A stretch of 64,000 nt of DNA. Origin: Cypionkella sp049896245 (lineage in GTDB: Bacteria > Pseudomonadota > Alphaproteobacteria > Rhodobacterales > Rhodobacteraceae). The stretch is from contig NZ_JAFCTX010000004.1 of assembly GCF_049896245.1 (NCBI RefSeq), positions 1 to 64,000 of the forward strand. Reading direction: 5' to 3'. This document shows, piece by piece, positions 15,690-25,194 of the stretch (the stretch's first letter is position 1; each line of letters starts with the position of its first letter). The position numbers and the translations under genes are program-made. The notes under the pieces are model-generated. The model was not told where the DNA came from. It did not search any database and saw nothing but the letters and a program-made list of their open reading frames with translations.

Positions 15690-16271
15690 CTATCGTTGGG
15701 GGGAAGGGGCGCGGGCGACGTGGTGGGCGGGCAGGTGCGGCAGAGGGCTGGATTGCAGCAACAGATCGTCGCGCAGTTGCTTGCCTGCGGGCCATGGGCC
15801 GAAGCCCGAGGCGACGTTGATATGGCCCGCAAAGCCGAGGTCGATGAGATCTGCACGCCATGCTTTGGCAAGCTGGCGGGCGCGTTGGATGGGCATCCAT
15901 GGGTCATTGCGGCTGGCAACGACGGCGGTGGGGATGTACAGGGGGGCTTCATGCAGGGGCGCAAAGCTTTGGATGCGCGGCTGGCCTTGGGCTTCAGCAG
16001 GGGCGACCATCAAAGCCGCGCGGACGTTCAGTTGCGGCCAAGCGGTGAGCACGCGGGTGATCAGCACAGCGCCCAAGCTGTGACCAACCAGCACCGCGCC
16101 GGGGTGGCGCAGGATGGTGCCTGCCAGTTCAGCTTCCCACCGTGTCGGATCGGGGCGGGCGGGGTCTGACAGCTCTACCATCAGCGCATGGCTGTCGGTT
16201 GCAGCCCACCAGTGTTGCCAATGTGGTGCTGCGGAACCATCCAGACCGGGAACCAGAAGCGTTTTGACCAT
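15690..16271 (-). CDS. RBBP9/YdeN-type serine hydrolase
   Basis: This is a 193-residue small alpha/beta hydrolase. The opening TLLVPGLDGSAAPHWQHWW is typical of the RBBP9/YdeN family. The nucleophile is Ser in VGHSLGAVL, the acid Asp in ASRNDPWM and the base His in FAGHINVASGFGPWP. The natural substrate is unknown for this family. It leads a likely operon with the 50-residue membrane peptide and the FAD-binding protein. Confidence 0.85.
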   Translation of the reverse strand: MVKTLLVPGLDGSAAPHWQHWWAATDSHALMVELSDPARPDPTRWEAELAGTILRHPGAVLVGHSLGAVLITRVLTAWPQLNVRAALMVAPAEAQGQPRIQSFAPLHEAPLYIPTAVVASRNDPWMPIQRARQLAKAWRADLIDLGFAGHINVASGFGPWPAGKQLRDDLLLQSSPLPHLPAHHVARAPSPQR

Positions 16272-16425
16272 AGCAGCCTCGCCTTATTGCTTCTGATTAC
16301 TCTATCAAATTAATCGTGATTTATTCTTCCAAAGTTCGCGGCGGTGGGGGAAAATTTCTTCTGCGCAGAAGGGCGGTCGCGGCAGGGCTGCGTTTGGGGT
16401 GATTCTATGGATTGCGGGTTAATTG

Positions 16426-17079
16426 TCAGTCGAGACCAAAGATGCTGCTGACCGGATCCCCGGCAGCAAGGCGGCGGCTCCAGTCGGCTTCCAGCCGCAG
16501 TTTGTCCTCAGCGGCGTCGATCAGTTCGGCGAGGCGGTTGATTGGAAGCGTCACAAGGCCATCATCGTCGCCAAGGATCAGATCGCCGGGCTGCACCACG
16601 CAACCGCCAAAGCTGACGGCGACATTGACCGCACCATGGGCGGCTGAGGTCGGGCCGCGTGGGGTGATGTGGCGGGAGTAGACAGAGAAGTTATCAAAGC
16701 TGGCGAGGCTGGCGGTGTCGCGGATCGCCCCATCGCAGATAATGCCAGCGGCACCTTGGGCGTGGAGTTGGCCGCCCAGAACGTCGCCGATCATCGCGTT
16801 GGCGGCATGGCCAGCAGCGGCAATCACCAAGACCTGACCGGGGCCGGTCTGGCCGATGGCGTGCAGCACCGCGCCGAAATCCGGGGCGATGCAGTGGACG
16901 GTGACGGCGCGCGCGCAGAGGTGGGGCTGTTGGCCAGCGGGGCGGAGGGGGCGAATGGCTGGGCTGATTTGCTGCGCGGGGGCCAGATCAACCGCGACGG
17001 CGACGGGGATGCGTTGCCAGCGGGCCAGCAGCTCGGCGGGCACGGGGGCGAGCATTGGGGAGGCTTGTGTGACGGTCAT
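16426..17079 (-). CDS. RraA-like / HMG aldolase family protein
   Basis: This 217-residue protein belongs to the RraA-like family (4-hydroxy-4-methyl-2-oxoglutarate/oxaloacetate decarboxylase or aldolase). Visible family segments are AAGHAANAMIGDVLGGQLHA, GIICDGAIRDTASL and PGDLILGDDDGLVTLP. I chose the ATG at 17079 (MTVTQASPM), with AAGGACTCC upstream; the longer frame overlaps the upstream cyclase gene. It is the third gene of a run with the aminotransferase and the cyclase, suggesting catabolism of an amino acid or aromatic acid, which is inference. Confidence 0.85.
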   Translation of the reverse strand: MTVTQASPMLAPVPAELLARWQRIPVAVAVDLAPAQQISPAIRPLRPAGQQPHLCARAVTVHCIAPDFGAVLHAIGQTGPGQVLVIAAAGHAANAMIGDVLGGQLHAQGAAGIICDGAIRDTASLASFDNFSVYSRHITPRGPTSAAHGAVNVAVSFGGCVVQPGDLILGDDDGLVTLPINRLAELIDAAEDKLRLEADWSRRLAAGDPVSSIFGLD

Positions 17080-17134
17080 GGGGAGTCCTTTGTCGAAGGG
17101 GGCCAGCCGCCCAAGGGACGGCTGGCCAGAGGAG

Positions 17135-18067
17135 TTACTTCCGCACGCGCATGCCCAGCTTTTCGTCAAAAGCCAAAGGCTTGTCGGATTTCGGCAGCGG
17201 GGCTTCGGCCACCTCGCCGACCGAGACGCCATATTGCCAATCCGGTGGGCAGATCGCGATAAAGCGGGCATAGCCGCCCAGACCGCCGCCGAATTTCGGG
17301 AAACCGATGGCAACCAGCGCGCCGACGGGCGGGACTTTATCAAGGTTCGCCACGCCCTCGGCCTGCGCGAAGCCGTTGTGCATCAGCCAGTATTCACCTT
17401 CCAGCGTCGGGGTGGAATCGGTGTCGAGCGGTTCGTGGCCGTGAAATAGGATGTGGCGTTCCAGATGCAGGAATTTCAGCGCATCAAGGCTGACACCGGG
17501 GAACGGCGTGCGCTTGGCAAGGTCAGGGTTCGGCCAGTCTTTTGACCAGCCGGAACGGACAAAGACCACCGAGCCTTCGGGGATTTGGCCATATTCGGCC
17601 TCAAACGCAGTGATGTCCGAGACTTGCAGCGCATAGCCGTAGTCTTTCTGCACCTGAGGTTCGATGTTGATCACCACCAGTGGGCGGATGGTGTAGGTGG
17701 CGGGCAATTCGTCAATCGCGGGATATTCCGGGGCCCAATGCGCGGGCGGATCAAGCTGGGTGCCGAGTTGGTCGGTTTGCAGGACGTAGTTTGTCGCCTC
17801 AAAGCCATGGGTTGCATAGGTGAACACATCGCCCTTTTTGGCATAGCCCTCGATATCGGCCCCGGCTTTGGCGGGCGAGAAAGTGGAATTGCCAAAGCCG
17901 ATCCAGACCGGAATATCCGGGGTGATCGTGTGGGTCAGATCGACGTATTTCGCTGCTTTGAAAGTGTCGTTGTAGACTTTCCACAGGCCGGGGTCTTCGG
18001 CTTGGGCGGGGGTGGAAAGTGCTAGCGCCAAAAACGGGGCGAGGGGGAGAAACGTCTTCAGGTGCAT
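17135..18067 (-). CDS. secreted cyclase-family hydrolase (PF04199)
   Basis: This 310-residue protein has a signal peptide (MHLKTFLPLAPFLALALSTPAQAE) and a cyclase/kynurenine formamidase-like domain. The metal site appears as YVDLTHTITPDIPVW and LGTQLDPPAHW, the latter a variant of the family motif HxGTHxDxPxH in which the first and second His are Gln. This may alter metal binding. The signal peptide implies a periplasmic hydrolase acting on an amide or lactone. It lies 28 bases after the aminotransferase and 55 bases before the RraA-like gene. Confidence 0.8.
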   Translation of the reverse strand: MHLKTFLPLAPFLALALSTPAQAEDPGLWKVYNDTFKAAKYVDLTHTITPDIPVWIGFGNSTFSPAKAGADIEGYAKKGDVFTYATHGFEATNYVLQTDQLGTQLDPPAHWAPEYPAIDELPATYTIRPLVVINIEPQVQKDYGYALQVSDITAFEAEYGQIPEGSVVFVRSGWSKDWPNPDLAKRTPFPGVSLDALKFLHLERHILFHGHEPLDTDSTPTLEGEYWLMHNGFAQAEGVANLDKVPPVGALVAIGFPKFGGGLGGYARFIAICPPDWQYGVSVGEVAEAPLPKSDKPLAFDEKLGMRVRK

Positions 18068-18095
18068 GGCAGTGCCTTTCTTGTTTCAGGTTTGG

Positions 18096-19304
18096 TCAGG
18101 CGGCTTGGGCAAGGCAGGCGCGGGTGGCGGCGGCCAATCTGCGGATGCCTTCGGTTAGTTTCTGTGGGTCGTTGAAGGTGAAATTGATGCGGATGGCGCA
18201 ATGGTTTTCGCCCGTGGGGTCGAACACGCTGGAGGGGGTGATGCAGACGCCGTGGGCCAGGGCCGCGCGGAGAAGGTGGTCGGTGTTCAGGGCGGGATTG
18301 CGGGCGGTGGCCCAGACGAACATGCCGCCAGAGGGGGTTTGCCAATCGAACAGGCCTTTCAGATCGGAGTGCATTGCGGCGCAAAGCGCATCGCGGCGGT
18401 CGCGGTAAAGGCTCAGGATGTTGGGCAGGATGCTGTCGGTCAGGCCCGTGTCGAAGGCGTCGAGCGTGATGCGCTGGCCAAGGCCCGAGGTGGACATATC
18501 CGAGCCTTGTTTGGCCATTACGAGGGCTTGGATCATCTCAGGTGCGGCGATCACCCAACCGACGCGCAGGCCGGGGGCCAGTTCTTTCGACAGGGTGCCG
18601 AGGTATATGACGGGGCCGTTGTAGGGTATGCCCGTGGCGGCGAGACTCAGCATACGCGGAAGCGGCGGGCTGTCGTAATAGAGCGTGCCGTAGGGGTCAT
18701 CCTCGACCAGCCAAGTGCCGGTGGATTGCGCGGCGGCGACGAGGGCGCGGCGGTCGTCCAGCGGCACCAAGCGCCCGGTGGGGTTGGAGAAATTCGGTAC
18801 GGTATAGGCGAATTGTGCGCCTTGCAGCGCGATGGCGGGGGTGAAATCGTTCGATTCCATCTGCATCGGGCGATAGCTGGGGCGGCGGGGGCGCCATGCA
18901 TCGAGCGCGCCCAGATAGGCCGGGGTTTGGGCGGCGATCAGGCTGCCTTCCTCCAGCAGCACCTTGCCGATCAGATCAAGCCCCTGCATCCCACCCGAGG
19001 TGATCAGCACGTTTTGCCGGGATAGATGCAGGCCGGGGGCGTTGAAGCGGGCAGCGATCAGGTCGCGCAGGGCGGGCAGGCCCTCGATCGGGGCATAGGC
19101 GAGCGCGTCGGTGGGGTGGTCGGTGATGGCCTTTGCGGCGAGGTCGGACAGGGCGGTGATCGGCCAAGTGGACGGATCGGGCAGGCCGCCCGCCATATTG
19201 ATCAGGCCGGGGATTTGGCCTGCGGAAAGGAAGATTTGCGTCACATCATTGGTGTCGCTCAGCCATCTGGCGAAGGCGGGGCGTGTGGGGATGGGCTGGG
19301 ACAT
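18096..19304 (-). CDS. PLP-dependent class I/II aminotransferase
   Basis: This is a 402-residue fold-type I aminotransferase. The N-terminal NMAGGLPDPSTWP and the PLP lysine region YLGTLSKELAPGLRVGW point to the 2-aminoadipate/multi-substrate aminotransferase group (LysN, MocR-like). I chose the ATG at 19304 (MSQPIPTRPAF), since the preceding 20 residues of the frame are not family-like. It is divergent from an Lrp/AsnC regulator at 19435, a common arrangement in which the regulator controls the enzyme in response to an amino acid. It probably heads an operon with the cyclase and RraA-like genes. Confidence 0.88.
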   Translation of the reverse strand: MSQPIPTRPAFARWLSDTNDVTQIFLSAGQIPGLINMAGGLPDPSTWPITALSDLAAKAITDHPTDALAYAPIEGLPALRDLIAARFNAPGLHLSRQNVLITSGGMQGLDLIGKVLLEEGSLIAAQTPAYLGALDAWRPRRPSYRPMQMESNDFTPAIALQGAQFAYTVPNFSNPTGRLVPLDDRRALVAAAQSTGTWLVEDDPYGTLYYDSPPLPRMLSLAATGIPYNGPVIYLGTLSKELAPGLRVGWVIAAPEMIQALVMAKQGSDMSTSGLGQRITLDAFDTGLTDSILPNILSLYRDRRDALCAAMHSDLKGLFDWQTPSGGMFVWATARNPALNTDHLLRAALAHGVCITPSSVFDPTGENHCAIRINFTFNDPQKLTEGIRRLAAATRACLAQAA

Positions 19305-19434
19305 GGTGCGGAACTCGTTGTTTGGCGGAAAGATTAGGGCAAGATTTGCGGTGAAACTCTGCAAAGACTTGCGTTATTAGCAGATTTGTTGAAGTTATTC
19401 TCTACAGAGTGGCTATCCGTGAGAGACTATCGCT

Positions 19435-19884
19435 ATGCTTGATCTCGACTCGATGGATCACCGGAATTTGGATGTGCTGCGGCGGGATGGCCGGATTTCG
19501 ATGCTGGATCTGGCGGATCGGGTGGGGTTGTCGCCGACACCCTGCGCGCGGCGGGTGAAGCGAATGGAGGAGGCCGGGGTGATCACCGGCTATGCCGCGC
19601 AGATCGACCGTCGGGCTTTGGGGCAGCATGTGTGCGTGTTGGTGTCGGTACGGTTGTCGCGGCACGGGCCGGAGGGGACACGGGAATTTCTGTCGGCGGT
19701 GGCAAAGCACCCCGAGATCACCGAATGTCTGCTGGTGACGGGCAATCTGGATTACATGCTGCGGATTTGGGTGCGCGATATTGAGGCTTTGGGGATTTTC
19801 ATCCGCGATGTGCTGCAATCCATCCCCGCCGTGGCGGAAACCACGACGATGGTTATTTTGAAGCAGGACGGCGCTGCGGGTTAG
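19435..19884 (+). CDS. Lrp/AsnC family transcriptional regulator (copy 1)
   Basis: This is a 149-residue regulator with an N-terminal helix-turn-helix (ISMLDLADRVGLSPTPCARRVKRM) and a C-terminal RAM effector-binding domain (TECLLVTGNLDYMLRIWV). Such proteins sense amino acids. It is divergent from the aminotransferase (130 bases between starts) and its stop overlaps the stop of the convergent E1-like gene by four bases. An alternative ATG exists six codons in. Confidence 0.9.
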   Translation: MLDLDSMDHRNLDVLRRDGRISMLDLADRVGLSPTPCARRVKRMEEAGVITGYAAQIDRRALGQHVCVLVSVRLSRHGPEGTREFLSAVAKHPEITECLLVTGNLDYMLRIWVRDIEALGIFIRDVLQSIPAVAETTTMVILKQDGAAG

Positions 19885-22241
19885 TGGCCAGCGGGGCGCG
19901 CGCCCGGCGTCAGCCCTGCGATGCGTTCAACCATGCTGGCGGCGTCGATGCCGAAATGACGGTAAAGATCGCCAATCGTGCCGGTCTGGCCGAAATGCTC
20001 GACCCCCAGCGGGATGGTGCGATGGCCACGCACACCGCCGAGCCATGCGAGTGTGGCCGGGTGGCCGTCGATCACCGTCAGCAAGGTGCAATGCGCGGGC
20101 ACCGTGCCGAGCAGCTGTTCGATGTGGGAAATCGCGGCAGGATTGCCACGGGCGCGGGCGCGTTGGGCGGCAGTCCAGCCTGCGTTGAGACGATCTGCAG
20201 AGGTGACCGCCAGCACACCGATATCGCGGCGGGTTTCGGCGATCAGGCCAGCGGCTTTGATCGCTTCGGGGGCGATGACGCCTTGATACGCGATCACCAC
20301 GTCGCAGTTTGGCCCCGGCGGGCGCAGCCAGTAGCCGCCGTCGATGGCACCTTGGCGGAAAGACTGGTCGGCGCGTTGGCCGGGTTGCTCGATGGGGTTG
20401 GTGGACAGCCGCAGATAGACCGCACCGCCGGTTTCATCGCGCAGCCATGTGCGCTCATCGGGATCGCCCGCGCCATCGCGTTGCAGGTAGTCGAAGGCCC
20501 AAGCCATGATGACGGCCAGTTCATCGACGAAGGCGGGCTCGAAGGCGGCGAGGCCGTCTTGCGCCATGCCGATCAGCGGGGCGGCGATGGATTGATGCGC
20601 GCCGCCTTCGGGGGCCAGCGTCACGCCGGAGGGGGTGCCGACAATGATAAAGCGGGCGTCTTGGTAGCAGGCATAGTTCAGCGCATCGAGGCCGCGCGCG
20701 ATGAAGGGATCATAGACGGTGCCGATGGGGATCAGGCGTTTGCCGAACAAAGCGTGTGACAGGCCCGCGGCACCCAGCAGCAGAAACAGGTTCATCTCGG
20801 CAATGCCCAACTCAATATGCTGGCCTCCGGGGGTGAACTCCCATTTCGCGGTGGAGGGGATTTTCTGATCCTGAAAGGTGTCGGCCTGTGCGGTGCGGGC
20901 GAACAGCTTGCGGCGGTTGACCCATGGGCCAAGGTTGGTGGTGCCGGTCACATCGGGCGAGGTGGTGACGATGCGGGCGGCGAGATCGGAGTCGCCCTTC
21001 GCCAGATCGTCGAGTATTTTGCCGAAGCCCATCTGGGTCGAGATATCGCGATCTGATCCGGCGGTGATGTGCGGCACGGGCAGGATGGCGTCGGTGAATT
21101 GGCGCGGGCCTTTGGCGAAGAACGGGACGTTTGACAGAAAGTCTTGCAGCGCTTTGGGGTCGGTGACGGTGGCGAGGGGCTCCCATTCCTGCCCCGCTGG
21201 CACGGCCATATGCGTCTGCCATTCGGCCATCTGCGCTTTGGTCATCAGGCCGCCGTGGTTGTCTTTATGGCCGGCAATCGGGGTGCCCCAGCCTTTGATC
21301 GTATAGGCCAGAAAGCAGGTCGGGCGGTCGTGATCTGTCGCGGCGAAGGTTTCGGCCATGGTTTGCACGCAGTTGCCGCCGAGGTTTTCCATCAATTCGG
21401 CAAGTTCGGCATCGCTGCGGCGGGCGATCAGGGCGCTGACCTCGCCCTGATCGCCAAGGTCGTCGAGCAGATGCTGCCGCCAGATGGCACCGCCCTGATA
21501 GGTGAGGGCGGCATAAAGCTGATTCGGGCAGGCGTCGATCCAGTCGCGTAGCGCTTCGCCACCCGGCTCGGAGAAGGCCGCGCGTTGCGGGGCACCGTAT
21601 TTGATGCGGACCACTTCCCAACCGAAGGCTTGGAACACCGACTCAACGCGTTGGAACAACCCTTCGCGGACGATGCCATCCAGCGACTGACGATTATAGT
21701 CGATGATCCACCAAGTGTTGCGCAGTTCGTGTTTCCAGCCTTCTTGCAGACACTCGTAGATGTTGCCCTCGTCCAGTTCAGCATCGCCGACCAGCGCTAC
21801 CATGCGGCCCAAGGGCAGGCCTTGCCCCCAAGTCTTCGCCGCGATGTAGTCTTGAACGATGGAGGCAAATGAGGTGATGGCCACGCCCAAGCCCACCGAA
21901 CCCGTGGAAAAATCCACATCATCGCCGTCCTTGGTGCGGCTGGGATAGCTTTGCACGCCGTGGAAGCCGCGAAAGTTCTGCATCTTCTCAACCAAAAGAT
22001 TGCCCATCAGATAGTGCATGGCGTGAAAGATCGGCGAGGCGTGGGGTTTGACCGCCACCCGATCTTCAGGCCGCAAAGCCGAGAAATACAGCGCGGTCAT
22101 GATCGACACCATCGAGGCGCTTGAGGCTTGATGGCCACCGATTTTGATCGCATCCAGCTTTGGGCGGATGTGATTGGCGTGGTGGATCATCCAATGCGAC
22201 AGCCATAACAGGCGCTGCTCGATGATCTTCAGATGGGGCAT
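19881..22241 (-). CDS. transketolase-family 2-oxoacid dehydrogenase E1 (AceE/MdeB-like)
   Basis: This is a 786-residue thiamine diphosphate enzyme. The N-terminal third has HASPIFHAMHYLMGNL and the ThDP motif GDAELDEGNIYE...DYNRQSLDGIV, which resembles homodimeric pyruvate dehydrogenase E1 (AceE) and MdeB-type oxobutyrate E1. The pyrimidine-binding domain includes LGIAEMNLFLLLGAAGLS. Alphaproteobacteria normally use a heteromeric PdhAB E1, so this single-chain form is likely specialised. I chose the ATG at 22241 (MPHLKIIEQ), with AGGAAA upstream; a longer frame to 22448 overlaps the divergent regulator. No E2 or E3 gene is near. Confidence 0.85.
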   Translation of the reverse strand: MPHLKIIEQRLLWLSHWMIHHANHIRPKLDAIKIGGHQASSASMVSIMTALYFSALRPEDRVAVKPHASPIFHAMHYLMGNLLVEKMQNFRGFHGVQSYPSRTKDGDDVDFSTGSVGLGVAITSFASIVQDYIAAKTWGQGLPLGRMVALVGDAELDEGNIYECLQEGWKHELRNTWWIIDYNRQSLDGIVREGLFQRVESVFQAFGWEVVRIKYGAPQRAAFSEPGGEALRDWIDACPNQLYAALTYQGGAIWRQHLLDDLGDQGEVSALIARRSDAELAELMENLGGNCVQTMAETFAATDHDRPTCFLAYTIKGWGTPIAGHKDNHGGLMTKAQMAEWQTHMAVPAGQEWEPLATVTDPKALQDFLSNVPFFAKGPRQFTDAILPVPHITAGSDRDISTQMGFGKILDDLAKGDSDLAARIVTTSPDVTGTTNLGPWVNRRKLFARTAQADTFQDQKIPSTAKWEFTPGGQHIELGIAEMNLFLLLGAAGLSHALFGKRLIPIGTVYDPFIARGLDALNYACYQDARFIIVGTPSGVTLAPEGGAHQSIAAPLIGMAQDGLAAFEPAFVDELAVIMAWAFDYLQRDGAGDPDERTWLRDETGGAVYLRLSTNPIEQPGQRADQSFRQGAIDGGYWLRPPGPNCDVVIAYQGVIAPEAIKAAGLIAETRRDIGVLAVTSADRLNAGWTAAQRARARGNPAAISHIEQLLGTVPAHCTLLTVIDGHPATLAWLGGVRGHRTIPLGVEHFGQTGTIGDLYRHFGIDAASMVERIAGLTPGARPAGH

Positions 22242-22370
22242 TGCGGCGATTTCCTGCGGTGGCTGTGATGTTGGCTGTGGTATATCGCCAATCAGCAGGT
22301 GAATCTCGGCTTTATCAGGCAGACTTGGCCTGATAATTGGTGGAAAGCTGCGCATAATTTGGAAGATGTG

Positions 22371-22838
22371 ATGATGTCCCCCACTCTGGATCGCTTTGAC
22401 ACTGAAATTCTGCGGCTGTTGCAGAAGCAAGGCCGCCTGACGATCCATGATCTTAGCGCGGAAATCGGGCTGAGCCCCTCGCCCGTCGCCCGGCGTTTGC
22501 GGTTGTTGGAGCAGGCGGGTATCATCACCGGCTATGCGGCGCTGATCGACGAGGCGGCGCTGGGCTATGGCGTTTCGGTGTTTGTCTCGGTGCAGTTGGA
22601 CAAGCAGGTTGATGAGGCATTGGCGACGTTTGAAGCGGCGGTTGCGGGCTTTCCCGAGGTGGTGGATTGCTGGCTGATGACTGGCAATCGCGACTATCTG
22701 TTGCGGGTGGCGACCACGGGTCTGCCGGAGTTTGAGCGGTTTCTGGTGGGGCGGATGACCAAGGTGCGGGGAGTGGCGTCGATTGAGTCGTCGATTCCGC
22801 TGCGGCGGGTGAAGGCGGGGTTGGCGCGGGTGCCTTAG
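22371..22838 (+). CDS. Lrp/AsnC family transcriptional regulator (copy 2)
   Basis: This is a 155-residue regulator, divergent from the E1-like gene, with helix-turn-helix LTIHDLSAEIGLSPSPVARRL and RAM domain (VVDCWLMTGNRDYLLRVATT). Two consecutive ATGs (22371, 22374) follow GGAAG. It is paralogous to the regulator at 19435, so the E1-like gene is bracketed by two Lrp/AsnC genes. The likely effector is an amino acid whose oxoacid feeds the E1 enzyme; this is inference from context. Confidence 0.9.
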   Translation: MMSPTLDRFDTEILRLLQKQGRLTIHDLSAEIGLSPSPVARRLRLLEQAGIITGYAALIDEAALGYGVSVFVSVQLDKQVDEALATFEAAVAGFPEVVDCWLMTGNRDYLLRVATTGLPEFERFLVGRMTKVRGVASIESSIPLRRVKAGLARVP

Positions 22839-23038
22839 GCGGAGCTCAGGCGACTCGGGGCCCTCTGGGCGGCGACCGCGCTGAACGACAAAACTTTCGG
22901 CAAGGCGTGGTTGGGCAGCATGGCGTTGCTGTCGGGGCTGAAAAATAGCACGACTTATTCATCATGTTTTATCCTTGAAGGGTCTGGCCTTGGGCATCGG
23001 CGGCTGACTGGGCGCGTCGCCCTCACAAGGACCGGATC

Positions 23039-23545
23039 ATGTCGATTACTGCTTTCATATTGCCTCGACGCGCTGCTGTCTGCGATTAACGCGCTTGTGC
23101 TGCCACTGACGGCGCAGGCTGACAGCGTGCCTGTACAGGGCGGCACGTTGATTTATCTGGATCAAAAGGCCCGTACCGCGCTCTATCCACCAGCGGGCGG
23201 GTTTTATCCCAACGGCGGGGTGATGAACCAGATCACCGACAAGCTGACGTGGCAAAATCCGGCGACTTTGGAGATTGAGCCGTGGGTCGCCGAGTCGTCG
23301 CAGATCAACGCCGATTTCACTGAATTCACATTCAAGCTGCGCCCCGGTCTGACCTTCTCCGACGGCACGCCTTTGGATGCGGCGGCGGTGGCTGCGAATT
23401 TTGACAGCTATGGTGTGGGGAAACCGGAGCAGAATTTCCGGCCCTCGGAGGTGCTGAACAATTACGCAAAGTCGGAAGTGATCGACCCGCTGACCGTGAA
23501 ATTCACCGTCAAGAAGCCGTCACCGCGGTTCTTGCAAGGCACATC
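23039..23545 (+). pseudogene. ABC substrate-binding protein (family 5), broken N-terminal part
   Basis: ATG at 23039 follows ACAAGGA. The frame gives MSITAFILPRRAA then shifts near 23065 into LINALVLPLTAQA-type signal sequence and VPVQGGTLIYLDQKA, the start of a peptide-type solute-binding protein (KPN_01854-like). About 150 residues remain, to KKPSPRFLQGT, where the sequence jumps into permease sequence. Roughly two thirds of the gene is deleted. It is the first gene of a fully decayed operon. Confidence 0.8.
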
Positions 23546-24390
23546 TCGTGTTGATCCGGTTTCTCAACCCGGAAATGGGCATGACGCCGGAAGACATTGC
23601 GCGAATCCAGGTATTCTATAGCTCGGATACTCCGATCCTTGTGCAGCATTTTCAGTCACTGCTGGCGGTGCTTTCGGGCGATTTCGGCTATTCGGTGCAG
23701 TCGGGCGTGCCTGTGGCGCAAGAGATTGCCACCAACCTGCCGCCGACTTTGGTGCTGGCGCGTTTGGGCCTTCTGACCGCGCTGGCGCTGGCATTTCTGC
23801 TGGCTTGGGGTGCGGTTTAGCGGCCGTGGCCTGCGCAGCGGCACTGGATCGGATCAGCGCAGGCGCTGATGGTGTCGGTTCCGGTGTTCTGGGTGGGGAT
23901 CACGCTTATTCAACGGGTGTCGTTCAAGCTGGGTTGGGTTTCGGTGATCGCCCCCGGTCGGTGGGAAAAGCTGGTGCTGCCGGTGCCGACGCTGGCGCTG
24001 CCGATTGCCGCCGCGATCGCGCAAATTCTGATCCGCACTATCGAGGATGTATCGACGCGCGCTTTTGTCCCCGCAGGCCGCGCTAAGGGGCTGTCGCGTG
24101 GGGCCGTGCTATGGTGCCATATGCTGCGCAACGCGGCTTTGCCGACGCTGGCGATTGCGGGCGTGCTGCTGGGTGAGTTGATTGCAGGGGCGGCAGTGAC
24201 GCAAACCGTGTTCGGCCTGAATGGCTTTGGGCGGTTGGCGCAGAGGTCTGTGCGCACGCGCGATATCGCGGTGTTGCAGGCGATTGTGCTGATTTCGGCC
24301 ACAGGTTTCGTTGCGATCTCGGTCATTGTCGATCTTGTGTCATGGGCCGATTGACCCTCGCCTGCGCAGCCTACGAAGCCTTGCAGCATG
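23546..24390 (+). pseudogene. dipeptide-type ABC permease (DppB-like), broken
   Basis: The sequence starts abruptly inside the protein (FLNPEMGMTPEDIARIQVFY), lacking the first helix. A nonsense TAG stands in frame at 23818-23820, after which the same frame goes on (VPVFWVGITLIQRVSFKLGW...GRAKGLSRGAVLWCHMLRNA). A late frameshift near 24330 leads to the probable original end, GPIDPRLRSLRSLAA. It cannot give a working permease. Confidence 0.85.
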
Positions 24391-24590
24391 ACCCTTCAGG
24401 ATACGGTTTTGCCCCGAGCCCCCCGCAGCCTGCCGCGATTGAACCTGCCGATCCGCCCCGGATTGGCCTTGGCCTTGCTGGTACTGGCACTGGTGACGCT
24501 GTGGGCTTTGCTGCCCGGCGCATTCACCAACTTCAATCCGGTTTCCGGTCTGCCCGCCGACAATCTGCAAGCACCGGGGGGCTGCGCATT
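24388..24590 (+). pseudogene. second ABC permease (DppC-like), N-terminal fragment
   Basis: ATG overlaps the original stop of the first permease (ATGA). The product MTLQDTVLPRAPRSLPRLNL continues through one membrane helix to FTNFNPVSGLPADNLQAP, the usual start of a DppC-type protein. There the gene is cut, and sequence of the ATPase follows. Over 200 residues are missing. Confidence 0.8.
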
Positions 24591-25190
24591 GGTTGACGAC
24601 CCTTCGCGATGCGACGCTGAACGGCATCCGCGGTCGCATGGCCAGCCCAAACCCGCAAGATCCCGGTGCCTCATTGAGCCCTGTCCACATGATCGGCGGG
24701 CAGGTGGCAGAGATGCTGGCGGCGCATGGCGTCCCGCGTATTCTGCGGCGGGATCGGGTGATAGATTTGCTGAACCGCGTCAGGTTGAGTGAACCGGAGC
24801 GGCGGTTTAATCAGTACACACACGAACTCTCGGGCGGCATGAAGCAGCGCGTACTGATCGCGATTGCCATCGCCTTGGAACCTGCGCCGATCATCGCGGA
24901 TGAGCCGGCCCGTGCGCTGGACATGACGGTGCAGCGGCGCATCCTTGATTCGATCGACGATTTGCGGCGTAACACGGCGACGGCGGTGCTGTTGGTCACG
25001 CATGATCTGGCGGTGGCGGCGGATCGGGCGAACCGGATTGCGGTGCTGAAATTGGGGAGGGCGCAGGAACAGGGCGCGGTTGGCGTAGTGTTGAACGCTC
25101 CGACAAGCGCCTATGCGCGGCAGTTGCTGGCCGATGCGCCCGCGTTTGCGACCGCGCGGATGATGCCTGTGCCACTGGGTGGCAATGTCC
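24591..25190 (+). pseudogene. ABC transporter ATPase, broken (no Walker A)
   Basis: The fragment begins within the ATPase (LRDATLNGIRGRMA, then QDPGASLSPVHMIGGQVAEM, the Q-loop region). The signature ELSGGMKQRVLIAIAIAL and Walker B APIIADEP are present, but the N-terminal Walker A region is gone. The end fuses by frame change into the next gene fragment. It is not functional. Confidence 0.85.
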
Positions 25191-25194
25191 TCGG

